Source: Vicingus serpentipes
GTDB taxonomy: Bacteria > Bacteroidota > Bacteroidia > Flavobacteriales_E > Vicingaceae
DNA length: 64,000 bases
Assembly: GCA_024103385.1 (NCBI GenBank)
Contig: JAGFIT010000031.1
Coordinates: 23,766 to 87,765, forward strand
Direction of reading: 5' to 3'
The translations under genes were made by a program, and so were the position numbers. Of the stretch, positions 42,496 to 52,027 are shown one piece after another. Below the pieces are notes generated by a model. The model was not told the origin of the DNA. It saw only the letters and a list, made by a program, of their open reading frames with translations, and made no database searches. Positions within the stretch are counted from its first letter, which is position 1, and every line of letters starts with the position of its first letter.

Positions 42496-44940
42496 ATGAG
42501 AGATACTTTTGATTTTGATAACATAGAAATAGAAAACGTGATGGATGAAGGAGCGGAATTTATTCCTTTATTATCTAGCGATGATGAGGAACAAATTAAT
42601 GCAGAAGAAATTCCTGAAGAACTTCCTATTCTACCATTAAGAAATACAGTATTGTTCCCTGGTGTTGTTATTCCTATAACAGTTGGAAGGGATAAGTCTA
42701 TTAAGTTGATAAAGGAGGCTTACAAAGGAAATAAAACATTGGGAGTAGTTGCCCAAAAAAATGATGAAGTGGAAGATCCTAATGGGAAGGATTTAAATGA
42801 AATAGGAACCATTGCTTTTATACTTAAAATGCTAAGGATGCCTGATGGAAATACCACTGTCATTATACAGGGTAAAAAGCGTTTTAAAATAAAGGAGGTT
42901 ACTCAGCAAGAACCTTACTTAAAAGCAAGAATTGAAGCGTTTAATCAACAAGAAAAACCAAAAGGAAAAAATTTTAATGCTTTGGTAGCTTCCATTAAAG
43001 ATTTAGCTACGCAAATTATTGAACAATCCCCCAATATACCTACTGAAGCTACGTTTGCGATTAAAAATATTGAAAGTCCTACTTTTCTAATTAACTTTAT
43101 TGCTTCTAATATGAGGGCGGAAGTCCCTCAAAAACAGGCATTATTAGAAGTTCCTGAGTTGAATGAAAGAGCTATTCTGTTGTTGGAGCATTTAACCAAA
43201 GAGTTACAATTATTGGAATTAAAAAATGATATTCAATCCAAAGTAAGGGTAGATTTAGATAAACAGCAACGGGAGTATTTTTTGAATCAACAAATCAAAC
43301 AAATACAAGAAGAGTTGGGAGGAGACCCTCAGCAACAAGAGATAGAAGATTTTAAGAAACAAGCTGCAGAAAAAAAATGGGGAAAGGAAGTGGCTAGTCG
43401 GTTTGATAAAGAGTTGCTAAAGTTTCAACGTTTAAATCCTCAGGCTGCAGAATATTCTGTTCAGTTGAATTATCTAGAAACATTAGTAGACTTGCCATGG
43501 AACGAATATTCAAAAGATAATTTTGATTTAAAAAGAGCTCAAAAAATTTTAGATAGAGATCATTTTGGTCTAGAAAAAGTCAAAGAAAGAATTATTGAAT
43601 ATTTAGCAGTTCTAAAATTAAAAGGAGATATGAAGTCTCCAATACTTTGTTTGTATGGACCTCCTGGTGTTGGTAAAACATCTTTAGGTAAATCTATTGC
43701 AGAAGCATTGGACAGAAAATATATTAGAATGTCGTTAGGTGGAGTTAGAGATGAAGCAGAAATTAGAGGGCACCGTAAAACATACATTGGAGCAATGCCA
43801 GGAAGAGTAATTCAAAACATTAAAAAAGCGGAAACATCTAATCCTGTTTTTGTGTTAGATGAAATAGATAAGTTGGGGAGTAGCTTTCAAGGAGATCCAT
43901 CTTCAGCATTATTAGAAGTTTTGGATCCAGAACAGAATGAAAAATTTTATGATAACTTTTTAGAATTGGATTACGATTTGTCAAAAGTATTGTTTGTAGC
44001 AACTGCTAACTCATTATCAACCATTCAGCCAGCCTTAAGAGATAGAATGGAGATTATAGAAATTAATGGTTATACGGTAGAAGAAAAAATTGAAATAGCC
44101 AATAAACATCTCATTCCTAAGTTACTCAAAAATCATGGACTGGGAAAAAAGCATTTATCTATTGCAAAACCAGTAATTGAAAAAGTGATTACGGATTATA
44201 CTCGAGAATCAGGAGTTCGTTTGTTGGAGAAGAAATTAGCTAAAATTGTTAGAAATATAGCGAAGCAAATAGCGATGGAAGAAGATTTTAATCCGAAAAT
44301 AGTAAAAGAAAATTTAAACAGTATTTTGGGGCCTGGTCATTCAAAAGATAAATATCAAGGAAATGATGTGGCTGGTGTTGTTACAGGATTAGCTTGGACC
44401 TCTGTTGGTGGAGATATTTTGTTTATAGAAACAAGTTTAAGTAAAGGAAAAGGAAAGTTAACCTTAACGGGAAATTTGGGAGATGTAATGAAAGAGTCTG
44501 CAGTAATAGCATTGGCTTATTTAAAAGCACATTCTGATATGATAGGATTGAAGCCTGAAGTTTTTGATAAATGGGATGTGCATATTCATGTTCCAGAAGG
44601 AGCGACTCCTAAAGATGGTCCTTCTGCAGGAATAACCATGTTGACTGCTTTAGCTTCTGCGTTCACACAGAAAAAAGTAAAGAACAAGTTAGCAATGACA
44701 GGAGAGATAACACTGCGAGGAAGAGTTTTACCTGTAGGAGGTATAAAAGAGAAAATACTAGCGGCTAAAAGAGCCGATATAAAAGAAATTATTTTATCGG
44801 AAGACAATAAAAAAGACATTGACGAAATTAATCCAAAATACCTCAAAGGGTTGACTTTTCATTATGTAAAAGAGATGATGGAAGTGGTTCGCTTAGCGTT
44901 AATAAATCAAAAGGTCAGCGATGCTTTAAAGATTGCTTAA
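42496..44940 (+). CDS. lon: ATP-dependent protease Lon
   Basis: This cytoplasmic AAA+ serine protease degrades damaged and regulatory proteins. It has 814 residues, a standard length. The N-terminal substrate domain begins after an acidic leader of about 45 residues ([21 protein letters not shown]). The AAA domain has Walker A GPPGVGKT (388-395) and the Walker B aspartate-glutamate VFVLDEIDK. The proteolytic Ser710 lies in KDGPSAG and the catalytic Lys751 in VGGIKEK. A sigma-54-like site and a short inverted repeat lie in the 128-base upstream gap. dnaN follows with its own promoter. Confidence 0.98.
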   Translation: MRDTFDFDNIEIENVMDEGAEFIPLLSSDDEEQINAEEIPEELPILPLRNTVLFPGVVIPITVGRDKSIKLIKEAYKGNKTLGVVAQKNDEVEDPNGKDLNEIGTIAFILKMLRMPDGNTTVIIQGKKRFKIKEVTQQEPYLKARIEAFNQQEKPKGKNFNALVASIKDLATQIIEQSPNIPTEATFAIKNIESPTFLINFIASNMRAEVPQKQALLEVPELNERAILLLEHLTKELQLLELKNDIQSKVRVDLDKQQREYFLNQQIKQIQEELGGDPQQQEIEDFKKQAAEKKWGKEVASRFDKELLKFQRLNPQAAEYSVQLNYLETLVDLPWNEYSKDNFDLKRAQKILDRDHFGLEKVKERIIEYLAVLKLKGDMKSPILCLYGPPGVGKTSLGKSIAEALDRKYIRMSLGGVRDEAEIRGHRKTYIGAMPGRVIQNIKKAETSNPVFVLDEIDKLGSSFQGDPSSALLEVLDPEQNEKFYDNFLELDYDLSKVLFVATANSLSTIQPALRDRMEIIEINGYTVEEKIEIANKHLIPKLLKNHGLGKKHLSIAKPVIEKVITDYTRESGVRLLEKKLAKIVRNIAKQIAMEEDFNPKIVKENLNSILGPGHSKDKYQGNDVAGVVTGLAWTSVGGDILFIETSLSKGKGKLTLTGNLGDVMKESAVIALAYLKAHSDMIGLKPEVFDKWDVHIHVPEGATPKDGPSAGITMLTALASAFTQKKVKNKLAMTGEITLRGRVLPVGGIKEKILAAKRADIKEIILSEDNKKDIDEINPKYLKGLTFHYVKEMMEVVRLALINQKVSDALKIA

Positions 44941-45002
44941 TGGATATCAACAAGTGTTAATAATTAATTAAAAGTTAAAAAATTAAGCCTCACTAAAAAA
45001 AT

Positions 45003-45010
45003 TATTTTTG
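45003..45010 (+). promoter_or_regulatory. Candidate -7 element for dnaN
   Basis: TATTTTTG matches TAnnTTTG. Predicted transcription start is near 45017, about 30 bases before the ATG at 45047. No clear -33 element is seen. Confidence 0.45.
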
Positions 45011-45046
45011 TTATCCTCACTATGAGAAAATAATAAAAATAAACAC

Positions 45047-46168
45047 ATGAAATTTATAGTATCAAGCGAAATTTTATTAAGAAAAGTACAATTAATAAGT
45101 GGAGTACTTAATGCAAGCAATACTTTACCAATTTTAGATAATTTTTTATTTGAGATAAAAAAGGGAGAGCTAAGCATAACAGCATCAGACTTAGAGACAA
45201 CAATGGTTACTAAAATTGCTGTTGAAGCAAAAGAAGATGGTGTAGTTGCAATTCCTGCCAAATTATTGCTAGATACCTTAAAAACATTCCCTGATCAACC
45301 TCTTACATTTACAATAGATGCTGAAAATTTTGGAATTGAAATTTCTTCCGATTATGGAAAGTATAAATTGATAGGGCACAACGGAAATGAATTTCCTAAA
45401 ACACCAAAGTTAGAATCACCAGCATCCATTAATATTGGGTCTGTGGTTTTAGCTAGTGCTGTAAACAAAACCTTATTCGCCACGGGTAATGATGAATTGA
45501 GACCAGTAATGTCTGGTGTTTATTTCGAAATCAATAATGATAATTTAACATTTGTGGCAACGGATGCTCATAAACTAGTTAAATATACCAGAGCCGATCT
45601 GAAAGGGGATAAAGGAGCATCATTTATTTTGCCTAAAAAACCATTAACGCTACTAAAAAATATTTTAGGAAATGTAGGTGAAGAAGTTACAATAGAATAC
45701 AATGAAACCAATGCGATGTTTGGTTTCGGTTCTACCAAAATGCAATGCAGGTTGATAGATGGAAAATACCCGAATTACAATGCGGTTATACCTACAGAAA
45801 ACCCAAATAAATTAACGGTGAGCAGAAATGCATTACTAAACTCTGTTAAAAGGGTTTCTATATTTTCAAACAAAACAACACATCAAGTTCGGCTAAAAAT
45901 GACAGGGAGTGAGTTACATATTTCAGCAGAAGATTTAGATTTTGCGAATGAAGCGAATGAGCGATTAACATGCCAATATGAAGGAGAAGATATGGAAATA
46001 GGGTTTAACTCCAGATTTCTAGTAGAGATGTTATCTAATTTAGATTCTGATGATGTAAATATTGCGATGTCAGCTCCTAATAGAGCTGGAATACTAACAC
46101 CTTCGGAAAAGAGTGATGACAACGAAGAAGTATTGATGTTGGTAATGCCAGTAATGCTAAATAATTAA
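45047..46168 (+). CDS. dnaN: DNA polymerase III beta sliding clamp
   Basis: This 373-residue protein forms the dimeric ring that holds the replicative polymerase on DNA. It shows the three repeated clamp domains, beginning MKFIVSSEILLRKVQLISGVLNASNTLPILDNFLFE; the second contains ATDAHKLVKYTRADL and the C terminus ends with the typical VLMLVMPVMLN. The length is normal. The gene is not next to dnaA or gyrB, which is common in Bacteroidota, so it does not by itself mark the origin. A hairpin terminator lies about 65 bases after the stop. Confidence 0.98.
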   Translation: MKFIVSSEILLRKVQLISGVLNASNTLPILDNFLFEIKKGELSITASDLETTMVTKIAVEAKEDGVVAIPAKLLLDTLKTFPDQPLTFTIDAENFGIEISSDYGKYKLIGHNGNEFPKTPKLESPASINIGSVVLASAVNKTLFATGNDELRPVMSGVYFEINNDNLTFVATDAHKLVKYTRADLKGDKGASFILPKKPLTLLKNILGNVGEEVTIEYNETNAMFGFGSTKMQCRLIDGKYPNYNAVIPTENPNKLTVSRNALLNSVKRVSIFSNKTTHQVRLKMTGSELHISAEDLDFANEANERLTCQYEGEDMEIGFNSRFLVEMLSNLDSDDVNIAMSAPNRAGILTPSEKSDDNEEVLMLVMPVMLNN

Positions 46169-46182
46169 ACTGTTCTCTGTAT

Positions 46183-46220
46183 TGTCACCATGGGCGTGTC
46201 GAAGGGTTGGTTGAGGATCT
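46183..46220. repeat. Fragment of a dispersed Bacteroidota-type palindromic repeat
   Basis: The stretch TGTCACCATGGGCGTGTC followed by GAAGGGTTGGTTGAGGATCT resembles, from memory, the GTCACxCTGAGC-TTGTCGAAGxGTG repeat scattered between genes in this phylum. It is GC-richer than its surroundings and does not encode anything. A genome search is needed to confirm copies. Confidence 0.4.
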
Positions 46221-46230
46221 ATATAAAACA

Positions 46231-46270
46231 AAAGAGCTGTCATTCAAAAAAGGATGACTGCTTTTATTTT
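46231..46270 (+). terminator. Intrinsic terminator of dnaN
   Basis: A stem of about 12 bp with one mismatch (46231-46243 with 46254-46265) is followed by a T-rich tract. It lies just before the peptidase gene. Confidence 0.65.
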
Positions 46271-46278
46271 CACAAAAA

Positions 46279-47202
46279 ATGAAACTACTCCAACAACTTT
46301 GTGCAATACATGCTCCTTCAGGTAGTGAATATACTATGAAGGAGTTTTTGTTGAAGTACATTGATGAAAATAAAAAAAACTGGAAAGTAGCACCCCAAAT
46401 TATTCATGGAGATGATTTTCAAGATTGTATACTACTTGTCTTTGGAAAACCTACTACAGCTGTTTTTGCTCACATGGATTCCGTTGGCTATACAGTTGGT
46501 TATGATAATAATCTCATTAAAATAGGTGGGCCTTCTGCTAAAAAAGGAGCTATGCTTGCTGGTGAAGATAGTCAAGGAGCAATTAAAGGAAAATTGATTT
46601 CTAATGAAGATGAACATCAGTTTTTAACCTACGCTGTAAAATATAATAGAACTATAGATAGGGGAACAACATTAACGTATTTACCCGAATTTGTTGAGGA
46701 TGATGAATATGTGCAATGTTGTTATATGGATAATCGGTTAGGGATATGGACAGCTCTTCAACTAGCCCAAACTTTAGAGCATGGAGTAATTGTATTTTCT
46801 GCGTGGGAAGAACATGGAGGGGGAAGTGTTGGTTATTTGGCAAAATATTTATATGAACAACTTCATATAAAACAAGCGTTAATTGCTGATATTACTTGGG
46901 TTACAGAGGGAGTTCAACACGATAAAGGAGTAGCGATTTCTATGCGGGATTCTGGAATACCTCGTAGAATTTACTTAAATCGAATTATTGAGTTAGCTAA
47001 AAAAAGTAAGATCCCTTTTCAAATAGAAGTAGAGAGTGCTGGTGGAAGTGATGGAAATGCACTTCAGAAATCGCCTTATCCTTTCGATTGGTGTTTTATT
47101 GGAGCACCGGAAGATAATGTGCATTCACCAAAAGAAAAGGTTCATAAAAATGATATTCAGTCAATGTTGGAGATGTACCGGTATTTGATGAAGCATTTAT
47201 AA
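46279..47202 (+). CDS. M42-type aminopeptidase-like protein
   Basis: This 307-residue cytoplasmic protein has the co-catalytic metallopeptidase fold. The likely metal ligands are the histidine in FAHMDSVGY, the aspartate in YMDNRLG, the glutamate pair in AWEEHGGG, the aspartate in ADITWV and the C-terminal histidine in EDNVHSPKEKV. It is shorter than typical M42 tetrahedral aminopeptidases (about 340-360), mainly in the middle dimerisation region. It begins 9 bases after the dnaN terminator. A peptidase role is likely, but the substrate specificity is unknown. Confidence 0.87.
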   Translation: MKLLQQLCAIHAPSGSEYTMKEFLLKYIDENKKNWKVAPQIIHGDDFQDCILLVFGKPTTAVFAHMDSVGYTVGYDNNLIKIGGPSAKKGAMLAGEDSQGAIKGKLISNEDEHQFLTYAVKYNRTIDRGTTLTYLPEFVEDDEYVQCCYMDNRLGIWTALQLAQTLEHGVIVFSAWEEHGGGSVGYLAKYLYEQLHIKQALIADITWVTEGVQHDKGVAISMRDSGIPRRIYLNRIIELAKKSKIPFQIEVESAGGSDGNALQKSPYPFDWCFIGAPEDNVHSPKEKVHKNDIQSMLEMYRYLMKHL

Positions 47203-47324
47203 TTATTAACCTGACGGCAATTTATCGATAAAATAAAACTACATAACAATTTTATATTCAGTGAAAAAGTCTTTTCTCTTTTTGTCTTTCTTCTATCGTC
47301 TATTTAATAATCTTTCAAAATCCT

Positions 47325-47332
47325 TATCTTAG
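47325..47332 (+). promoter_or_regulatory. Possible -7 element for the second sugar cluster
   Basis: TATCTTAG matches seven of eight bases of the TAnnTTTG pattern. The predicted start is near 47339, a few bases before the ATG at 47348. It would drive the 47-52 kb plus-strand genes. Confidence 0.35.
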
Positions 47333-47347
47333 CACCAAACTTCATGA

Positions 47348-49486
47348 ATGAAACAAGCTGTAGTTAAAAAAGGAAAAGTAATAGCTGAAAATGTACCTGC
47401 TCCAAATGTGAGTAGAGGAAGTGTGTTAATCCAAGTTCGTTATAGTTGTATTTCTGCAGGTACAGAAATGTCGAGTGTCAATACCACCAAAAAATCATTA
47501 ATTAAACGAGCAATAGACTCCCCAGAAGAAGTGAAAGAAGTATTGGAATTCGTGAAAGTGAACGGTATTCAAAAAACGATTCAAAAAGTTCGAGGTGTCA
47601 TTGATGGAGGAAAACAAACAGGATATTCGGTTGCTGGAGAAGTAATAGCTATAGGTGAGGAAGTGACTAATTTCCAAATTGGGGATAGGGTGGCTGCTGC
47701 AGGCGCAGGAATAGCTAATCATGCAGAGTATGTAGATGTTCCAACTAATTTGGTGATGAAAATGCCCAATGAGTTAGATTATAAACAAGCTTCTACAGTT
47801 ACAATGGGAGGTATTGCTATGCAGGGGGTACGAAGGGCAGATTTAAGATTTGGAGAAAGTTGCGTGGTAGTTGGAGCCGGAATTTTAGGGTTGTTAGCAT
47901 TACAAATGCTAAAATTAAGTGGCATAAGAGTGATAGTTACTGACTTAGATGAACATCGATTGAAATTGGCTAAAGAGTTAGGAGCAGATTTATGTGTTAA
48001 CCCTGTTGAAGAAGATGCAGTTAAGATTGCTAGCAATTTTTCTGGAGGTTATGGAGTAGATTGTGTCTTGTTTACAGCAGCTACATCAAGTAGTAAGCCT
48101 TTATCAGATTCTTTTAAAATGTGTCGTAAAAAAGGAAAAGTAGTATTGGTTGGAGTGGTTGGTATGGAAATTAATAGAGGAGACATGTATGCGAAAGAAT
48201 TGGATTTTCAAATATCTACCTCTTACGGTCCAGGGAGGTACGATTCTAATTACGAGGAAAAAGGATTAGATTATCCATTAGCTTATGTGCGCTGGACAGA
48301 AAACAGAAACATGACAGAATACCTTTATTTGTTGAATGAAGGAAAAATAAATATCGAATCGTTAATAGATGCTACTTATCCTATTGAAAAGGTAGATGAA
48401 GCATTTACAAGCTTAGAAGCAGGAGATAAAAAACCAATCATTGTTTTATTAGACTATAAAAATGCTATTGATAACCTGACTGACGGCAAGGCAGGTAAAA
48501 AGGTGGATATTGAAACAAAACGGATAGATAAAAACGTAATCAATGTTGGAGTAGTAGGGGCGGGAAATTTTGTGTCAGGAATGCATTTGCCTAACATTAA
48601 GAAAATGAGTAATAAATTTAATACTCATTCCATTATGAGTCGTACAGGGTTTAATGCTAATGCAGTAGCCACTCAATTTAATGCGTCTTATTCTACTACT
48701 GATTTTGATGAAATTATTAATGATGAAGATATTGATTTAGTAATGATAACTACTCGACATGATAGTCATGGAGATTATGTATTGAGAAGTTTAGAAGCAG
48801 GGAAACACACTTTTGTAGAAAAACCGTTGGCAATTAATCAAAAAGAATTGGACCAAATAAAAGCATTTTATGAGTCTGATAAACCCAATAAACCTGTTTT
48901 GATGACAGGTTTTAACAGGCGTTTTAGTCAATTCACCAAAGAAATAAAAAAGCATACGGATAAAAGGATTAACCCCTTATTTGTTCATTACAGAATGAAT
49001 GCGGGTTTTATTCCGCTAGATAGTTGGGTGCATGAGCATGGAGGTAGAATTATAGGTGAAGCTTGCCATATCATTGATTTAATGAATGCGTTAACCAATT
49101 CTAAAATAAAGTCGATTAGTTGCGAGAAGCTATCCCCTAATAACGATAAGTTTTCTCAGCAAGATAATGTAGCAATACTATTAAAATATGAAGACGGATC
49201 AGTTTGTTCCATTCATTATTTTGCTTCTGGAAGTAAACAGCTTTCTAAAGAATATATGGAAGTTCACTATGATGAAAAAACTATTGTAATGGATGATTAT
49301 AAGACTTTAAGCGGTTTTGGAGTAAACGTGAAAGAAATTAATTTAACCCGAAGTGATAAAGGACAAAAAGAAGAATTAGAAGCGTTATATGCTACATTAA
49401 AAGGAAACAATAAAAATTGGCCAATAGCGTTGGAGGATATGATTCAAACAACAGAAGCTACTTTTTTAATTAATGACAATAAGTAA
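47348..49486 (+). CDS. Two-domain oxidoreductase: zinc-type dehydrogenase fused to Gfo/Idh/MocA
   Basis: This 712-residue protein combines a medium-chain alcohol dehydrogenase-like half (about residues 1-370; GxGxxG-type motif VVGAGILGLLALQMLKLSGIRVIVTD) with a Gfo/Idh/MocA oxidoreductase (about 395-712; VGVVGAGNFVSGMHLPNI and EKPLAINQKEL). Bi-domain proteins of this kind occur in exopolysaccharide and O-antigen clusters of many phyla. They probably oxidise or reduce a sugar nucleotide or its lipid-linked form. The linker (residues 376-383) is encoded by a GC-rich degenerate palindrome, see the repeat at 48475. It is the first gene of the second sugar cluster. Confidence 0.88.
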   Translation: MKQAVVKKGKVIAENVPAPNVSRGSVLIQVRYSCISAGTEMSSVNTTKKSLIKRAIDSPEEVKEVLEFVKVNGIQKTIQKVRGVIDGGKQTGYSVAGEVIAIGEEVTNFQIGDRVAAAGAGIANHAEYVDVPTNLVMKMPNELDYKQASTVTMGGIAMQGVRRADLRFGESCVVVGAGILGLLALQMLKLSGIRVIVTDLDEHRLKLAKELGADLCVNPVEEDAVKIASNFSGGYGVDCVLFTAATSSSKPLSDSFKMCRKKGKVVLVGVVGMEINRGDMYAKELDFQISTSYGPGRYDSNYEEKGLDYPLAYVRWTENRNMTEYLYLLNEGKINIESLIDATYPIEKVDEAFTSLEAGDKKPIIVLLDYKNAIDNLTDGKAGKKVDIETKRIDKNVINVGVVGAGNFVSGMHLPNIKKMSNKFNTHSIMSRTGFNANAVATQFNASYSTTDFDEIINDEDIDLVMITTRHDSHGDYVLRSLEAGKHTFVEKPLAINQKELDQIKAFYESDKPNKPVLMTGFNRRFSQFTKEIKKHTDKRINPLFVHYRMNAGFIPLDSWVHEHGGRIIGEACHIIDLMNALTNSKIKSISCEKLSPNNDKFSQQDNVAILLKYEDGSVCSIHYFASGSKQLSKEYMEVHYDEKTIVMDDYKTLSGFGVNVKEINLTRSDKGQKEELEALYATLKGNNKNWPIALEDMIQTTEATFLINDNK
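48475..48495. repeat. In-frame degenerate palindrome in the oxidoreductase linker
   Basis: CCTGACTGACGGCAAGGCAG(G) resembles the CCTGCCTGCCGGCAGGCAGG type of palindrome that I recall as scattered in Bacteroidota genomes. It encodes the interdomain linker NLTDGKAG. A shorter related piece, CCTGACGGCAA, lies in the gap at 47210-47220. Confidence 0.5.
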
Positions 49487-49487
49487 T

Positions 49488-49643
49488 TGTCATTCAGAAC
49501 GATAACTTATAAAATCTGTGAAACGGATTTTAAATAAATTGAAGTGATGAATCTAAAAAAGAAAGTAGTTTTGGTAAGAACAGATTCATCACGGCATTAT
49601 TTAGTTTCGCTGAAGCGAAAAAATAATTTTGTTCTGAATGACA
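49488..49643. repeat. MITE-like non-coding element with 13-bp terminal inverted repeats and three hairpins
   Basis: The 167-base gap between two sugar genes is almost filled by a 156-base element. Its ends are perfect inverted repeats (TGTCATTCAGAAC at 49488-49500 and its complement at 49631-49643). Inside are three hairpins: 49511-49531, an 11-bp stem (49544-49554 with 49582-49592) and TTTCGC-TGAA-GCGAAA at 49605-49620. No reading frame of note is present. It has the form of a non-autonomous mobile repeat or a folded RNA. Confidence 0.75.
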
Positions 49644-49652
49644 TTTTAAATT

Positions 49653-51014
49653 ATGCTAATCTTAAAAAAAATAGAAGAAGACAGCAGTGTAGGTAGAATA
49701 TTAAGAAATCTACTATCGTTATACCCTTACAAAAAGTGGAAATTAGGAAAGTCGTTTTTTCAATTTTATAATTTGTTGTTTCAAAACGAAAAACTATCCT
49801 TTGAAGAAATGCAAAGTTATCAGTTGAATGAAATGAAAAGGGTGGTTAATCAAGCGTACAATAACACTGTTTTTTACAAAGAAAAGTATGATGAAGCTGG
49901 ATTTCATCCTTCACAACTCAAATCTTTATCAGATGTCAGTTTAATACCAGTATTAACTCGGTCGGAAGTAAAGGAGAATAGTAGTAAAATGATTGATATA
50001 AATTTTAAAGGAAAAATATATCAATCAGTAACGAGTGGAACTACAGCAAAACCATTAACCGTGTATCGTAATAAAGCGACAGCTCAAAAAGAGTGGGCTG
50101 CGATTTGTTACCAATGGTCACGGGTAGGTTATCAACCTGGTGATGGACGAATTGAGTTTAGAGGAATATTGGATAAAGCGACTACATTTATTCATTTAAA
50201 ACATGAGAGAGTACTGCGGGTGAATATTGTTGAAATGGATGAAAATAATTTAGATTTGATACTAGCTGCCATTCGAACAAGCAACTATAAATTTATTCAT
50301 GGTTATCCAGGCTCTATATATAAATTCTTTAATCTGGTAAAAAGGAAATACGGTCAATTCCCAACTGATATTAAAATTAAAAGTTTTTTATTGGCTTCAG
50401 AAAATATTTTCGATTGGCAAATCGAATTAATGAGAGAAATGATACCTGAAGCAAAAGTGATTTGTCATTATGGACAAGCAGAGAAAGTAGCTTTAGGAGC
50501 TTGGAATAATCCCGATAGCTATCGGGATGAAAATTATCATTTTATACCTTCATATAGTTTTGTTGAGGTTAGGGAAAATGCCGTGATAGGTACAAGTTTT
50601 ATTAGTGATGTGATGCCTTTAATTCGTTACGAGGTAAATGATTCCATGAAATTAAAATCTGCTAAACCAATTGCTGAAAAAACCTTGTATCCTGTAGTGG
50701 AGCAAATTAGAGGAAGAATAGAAGACATTACTTACACTACTGAAGGGAAATCAGTACCTCCTGCATTAGTTACTTTTCCGTTTAAAAAATTAAAGTTGAT
50801 CGATTCTTGTAAAATAACACAAGTAGGGAAAACCAAATTTGAAATTTTAGTTCAAAGTTCAAAAGAAAAAGAAGAATTAAGTATAGAAATCAACGAATTA
50901 GAGCAAAAAATGAAAGTTATTTATGGTGAAAGTGCTACATTTAACTTTTTATTTACAGATAAAATTCCATTGACTAAAAATGGAAAATTTAAATGGGTAG
51001 AGTATAAAGTTTAA
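49653..51014 (+). CDS. CapK/phenylacetate-CoA ligase-like adenylate-forming enzyme
   Basis: This 453-residue cytoplasmic protein belongs to the AMP-binding PaaK/CapK family. The ATP-binding loop is VTSGTTAKPLTVYRN, and later motifs include HYGQAEKVALGAW and DSMKLKS. CapK-like proteins occur in capsule and O-antigen loci, where they probably activate an acyl or amino acid group that is attached to the sugar. The N terminus (LLSLYPYKKWKLG) is as in that subgroup. Codons 286-292 (NPDSYRD) are encoded by a perfect 20-base palindrome. The epimerase gene follows after 6 bases, and the two are likely co-transcribed. Confidence 0.87.
   Translation: MLILKKIEEDSSVGRILRNLLSLYPYKKWKLGKSFFQFYNLLFQNEKLSFEEMQSYQLNEMKRVVNQAYNNTVFYKEKYDEAGFHPSQLKSLSDVSLIPVLTRSEVKENSSKMIDINFKGKIYQSVTSGTTAKPLTVYRNKATAQKEWAAICYQWSRVGYQPGDGRIEFRGILDKATTFIHLKHERVLRVNIVEMDENNLDLILAAIRTSNYKFIHGYPGSIYKFFNLVKRKYGQFPTDIKIKSFLLASENIFDWQIELMREMIPEAKVICHYGQAEKVALGAWNNPDSYRDENYHFIPSYSFVEVRENAVIGTSFISDVMPLIRYEVNDSMKLKSAKPIAEKTLYPVVEQIRGRIEDITYTTEGKSVPPALVTFPFKKLKLIDSCKITQVGKTKFEILVQSSKEKEELSIEINELEQKMKVIYGESATFNFLFTDKIPLTKNGKFKWVEYKV
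50509..50528. repeat. Perfect 20-base palindrome inside the CapK-like gene
   Basis: ATCCCGATAGCTATCGGGAT is a perfect palindrome, GC-richer than its surroundings. It sits in frame and encodes part of NNPDSYRDENYH, a spot where related proteins appear to have a shorter loop. I recall the same core, CCCGATAGCTATCGGG, as a frequent intergenic repeat in Flavobacteria. Confidence 0.75.
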
Positions 51015-51020
51015 CAAAAT

Positions 51021-52019
51021 ATGAAGTTAGAAGGAAAAAAGATATTGGTAACTGGTGCTGATGGATTTATTGGGTCTCACTTAACAGAGATGTTAGTTGA
51101 TAAGGGGTATGATATAAAAGCTTTCTGTTATTATAATTCTTTTAATTCATGGGGCTGGTTAGATACCTTGCCTAAGGAAAAGCTAGACAAAATAGAGATA
51201 TTTACTGGAGATGTAAGAGACCCGAATGGAGTGAGAACGGCAATAAAAGGTTGTGATGTCGTTTTTCATTTAGCAGCGTTGATTGCTATTCCTTACAGTT
51301 ACCACTCTCCAGATAGTTATGTGGATACCAATGTAAAGGGTACTTTAAATGTGTTACAGGCTTGTAGAGATTTAAACGTAGAAAAATTGATGGTTACTTC
51401 TACCTCAGAAGTATATGGAACGGCCCAATATATTCCAATAGATGAGAAACACCCTAAACAAGGACAATCACCATATTCAGCATCAAAAATAGGTGCTGAT
51501 TTTATGGCGGAATCTTTTTACAGAAGTTTTGATTTACCATTAACGATAGTTAGACCATTTAATACTTTTGGTCCACGGCAGTCAGCTAGAGCAGTAATAC
51601 CAACTATCATAACCCAATTATTAGCTGGAAAAACAGAAATAAAGTTAGGCGCACTTCATCCAACCAGGGATTTGTTATATGTAAAAGATACTGCAGCTGG
51701 TTTTATAGCGATAGCGGAATCAGAAAAAACAATAGGAGAAGAAATAAATATTGCTACCAATAGTGAAGTGAGTATAGGTGACTTAGCTCAAACTATTATC
51801 GACATCATTAACCCATCTGCTAAGATTGTTTCTGAATCAGAAAGAATGAGACCGGATAAGAGTGAAGTATTCAGACTTTACGGTTCTAATGAGAAAATAT
51901 TGAATTTAACCAGTTGGGAACCTCAATATGAATTTTCTCAAGGATTAGAAGAAACCATCGATTGGTTTAAGGTAAAAGAAAATATAGCAGGGTATAAAAC
52001 AGATATTTATAACGTTTAG
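51021..52019 (+). CDS. NAD-dependent 4,6-dehydratase, LegB-like (extended SDR)
   Basis: This 332-residue extended SDR protein starts with GADGFIGSHLTE (the NAD-binding GxxGxxG), has the catalytic TSTSEVYG and YSASK (YxxxK) motifs and the RPFNTFGPRQSARAVIPTII region. The sequence IAIPYSYHSPDSYVDTNVKG and AFCYYNSFNSWGWLDTLP match, from memory, the LegB-type enzymes that start legionaminic or related amino sugar synthesis by removing water from a nucleotide-GlcNAc. It lies between the CapK-like gene and another SDR, consistent with synthesis of a modified deoxy-amino sugar. The exact substrate is not shown; other 4,6-dehydratases of this branch share the motifs. Confidence 0.87.
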   Translation: MKLEGKKILVTGADGFIGSHLTEMLVDKGYDIKAFCYYNSFNSWGWLDTLPKEKLDKIEIFTGDVRDPNGVRTAIKGCDVVFHLAALIAIPYSYHSPDSYVDTNVKGTLNVLQACRDLNVEKLMVTSTSEVYGTAQYIPIDEKHPKQGQSPYSASKIGADFMAESFYRSFDLPLTIVRPFNTFGPRQSARAVIPTIITQLLAGKTEIKLGALHPTRDLLYVKDTAAGFIAIAESEKTIGEEINIATNSEVSIGDLAQTIIDIINPSAKIVSESERMRPDKSEVFRLYGSNEKILNLTSWEPQYEFSQGLEETIDWFKVKENIAGYKTDIYNV

Positions 52020-52027
52020 ATTTCTTT

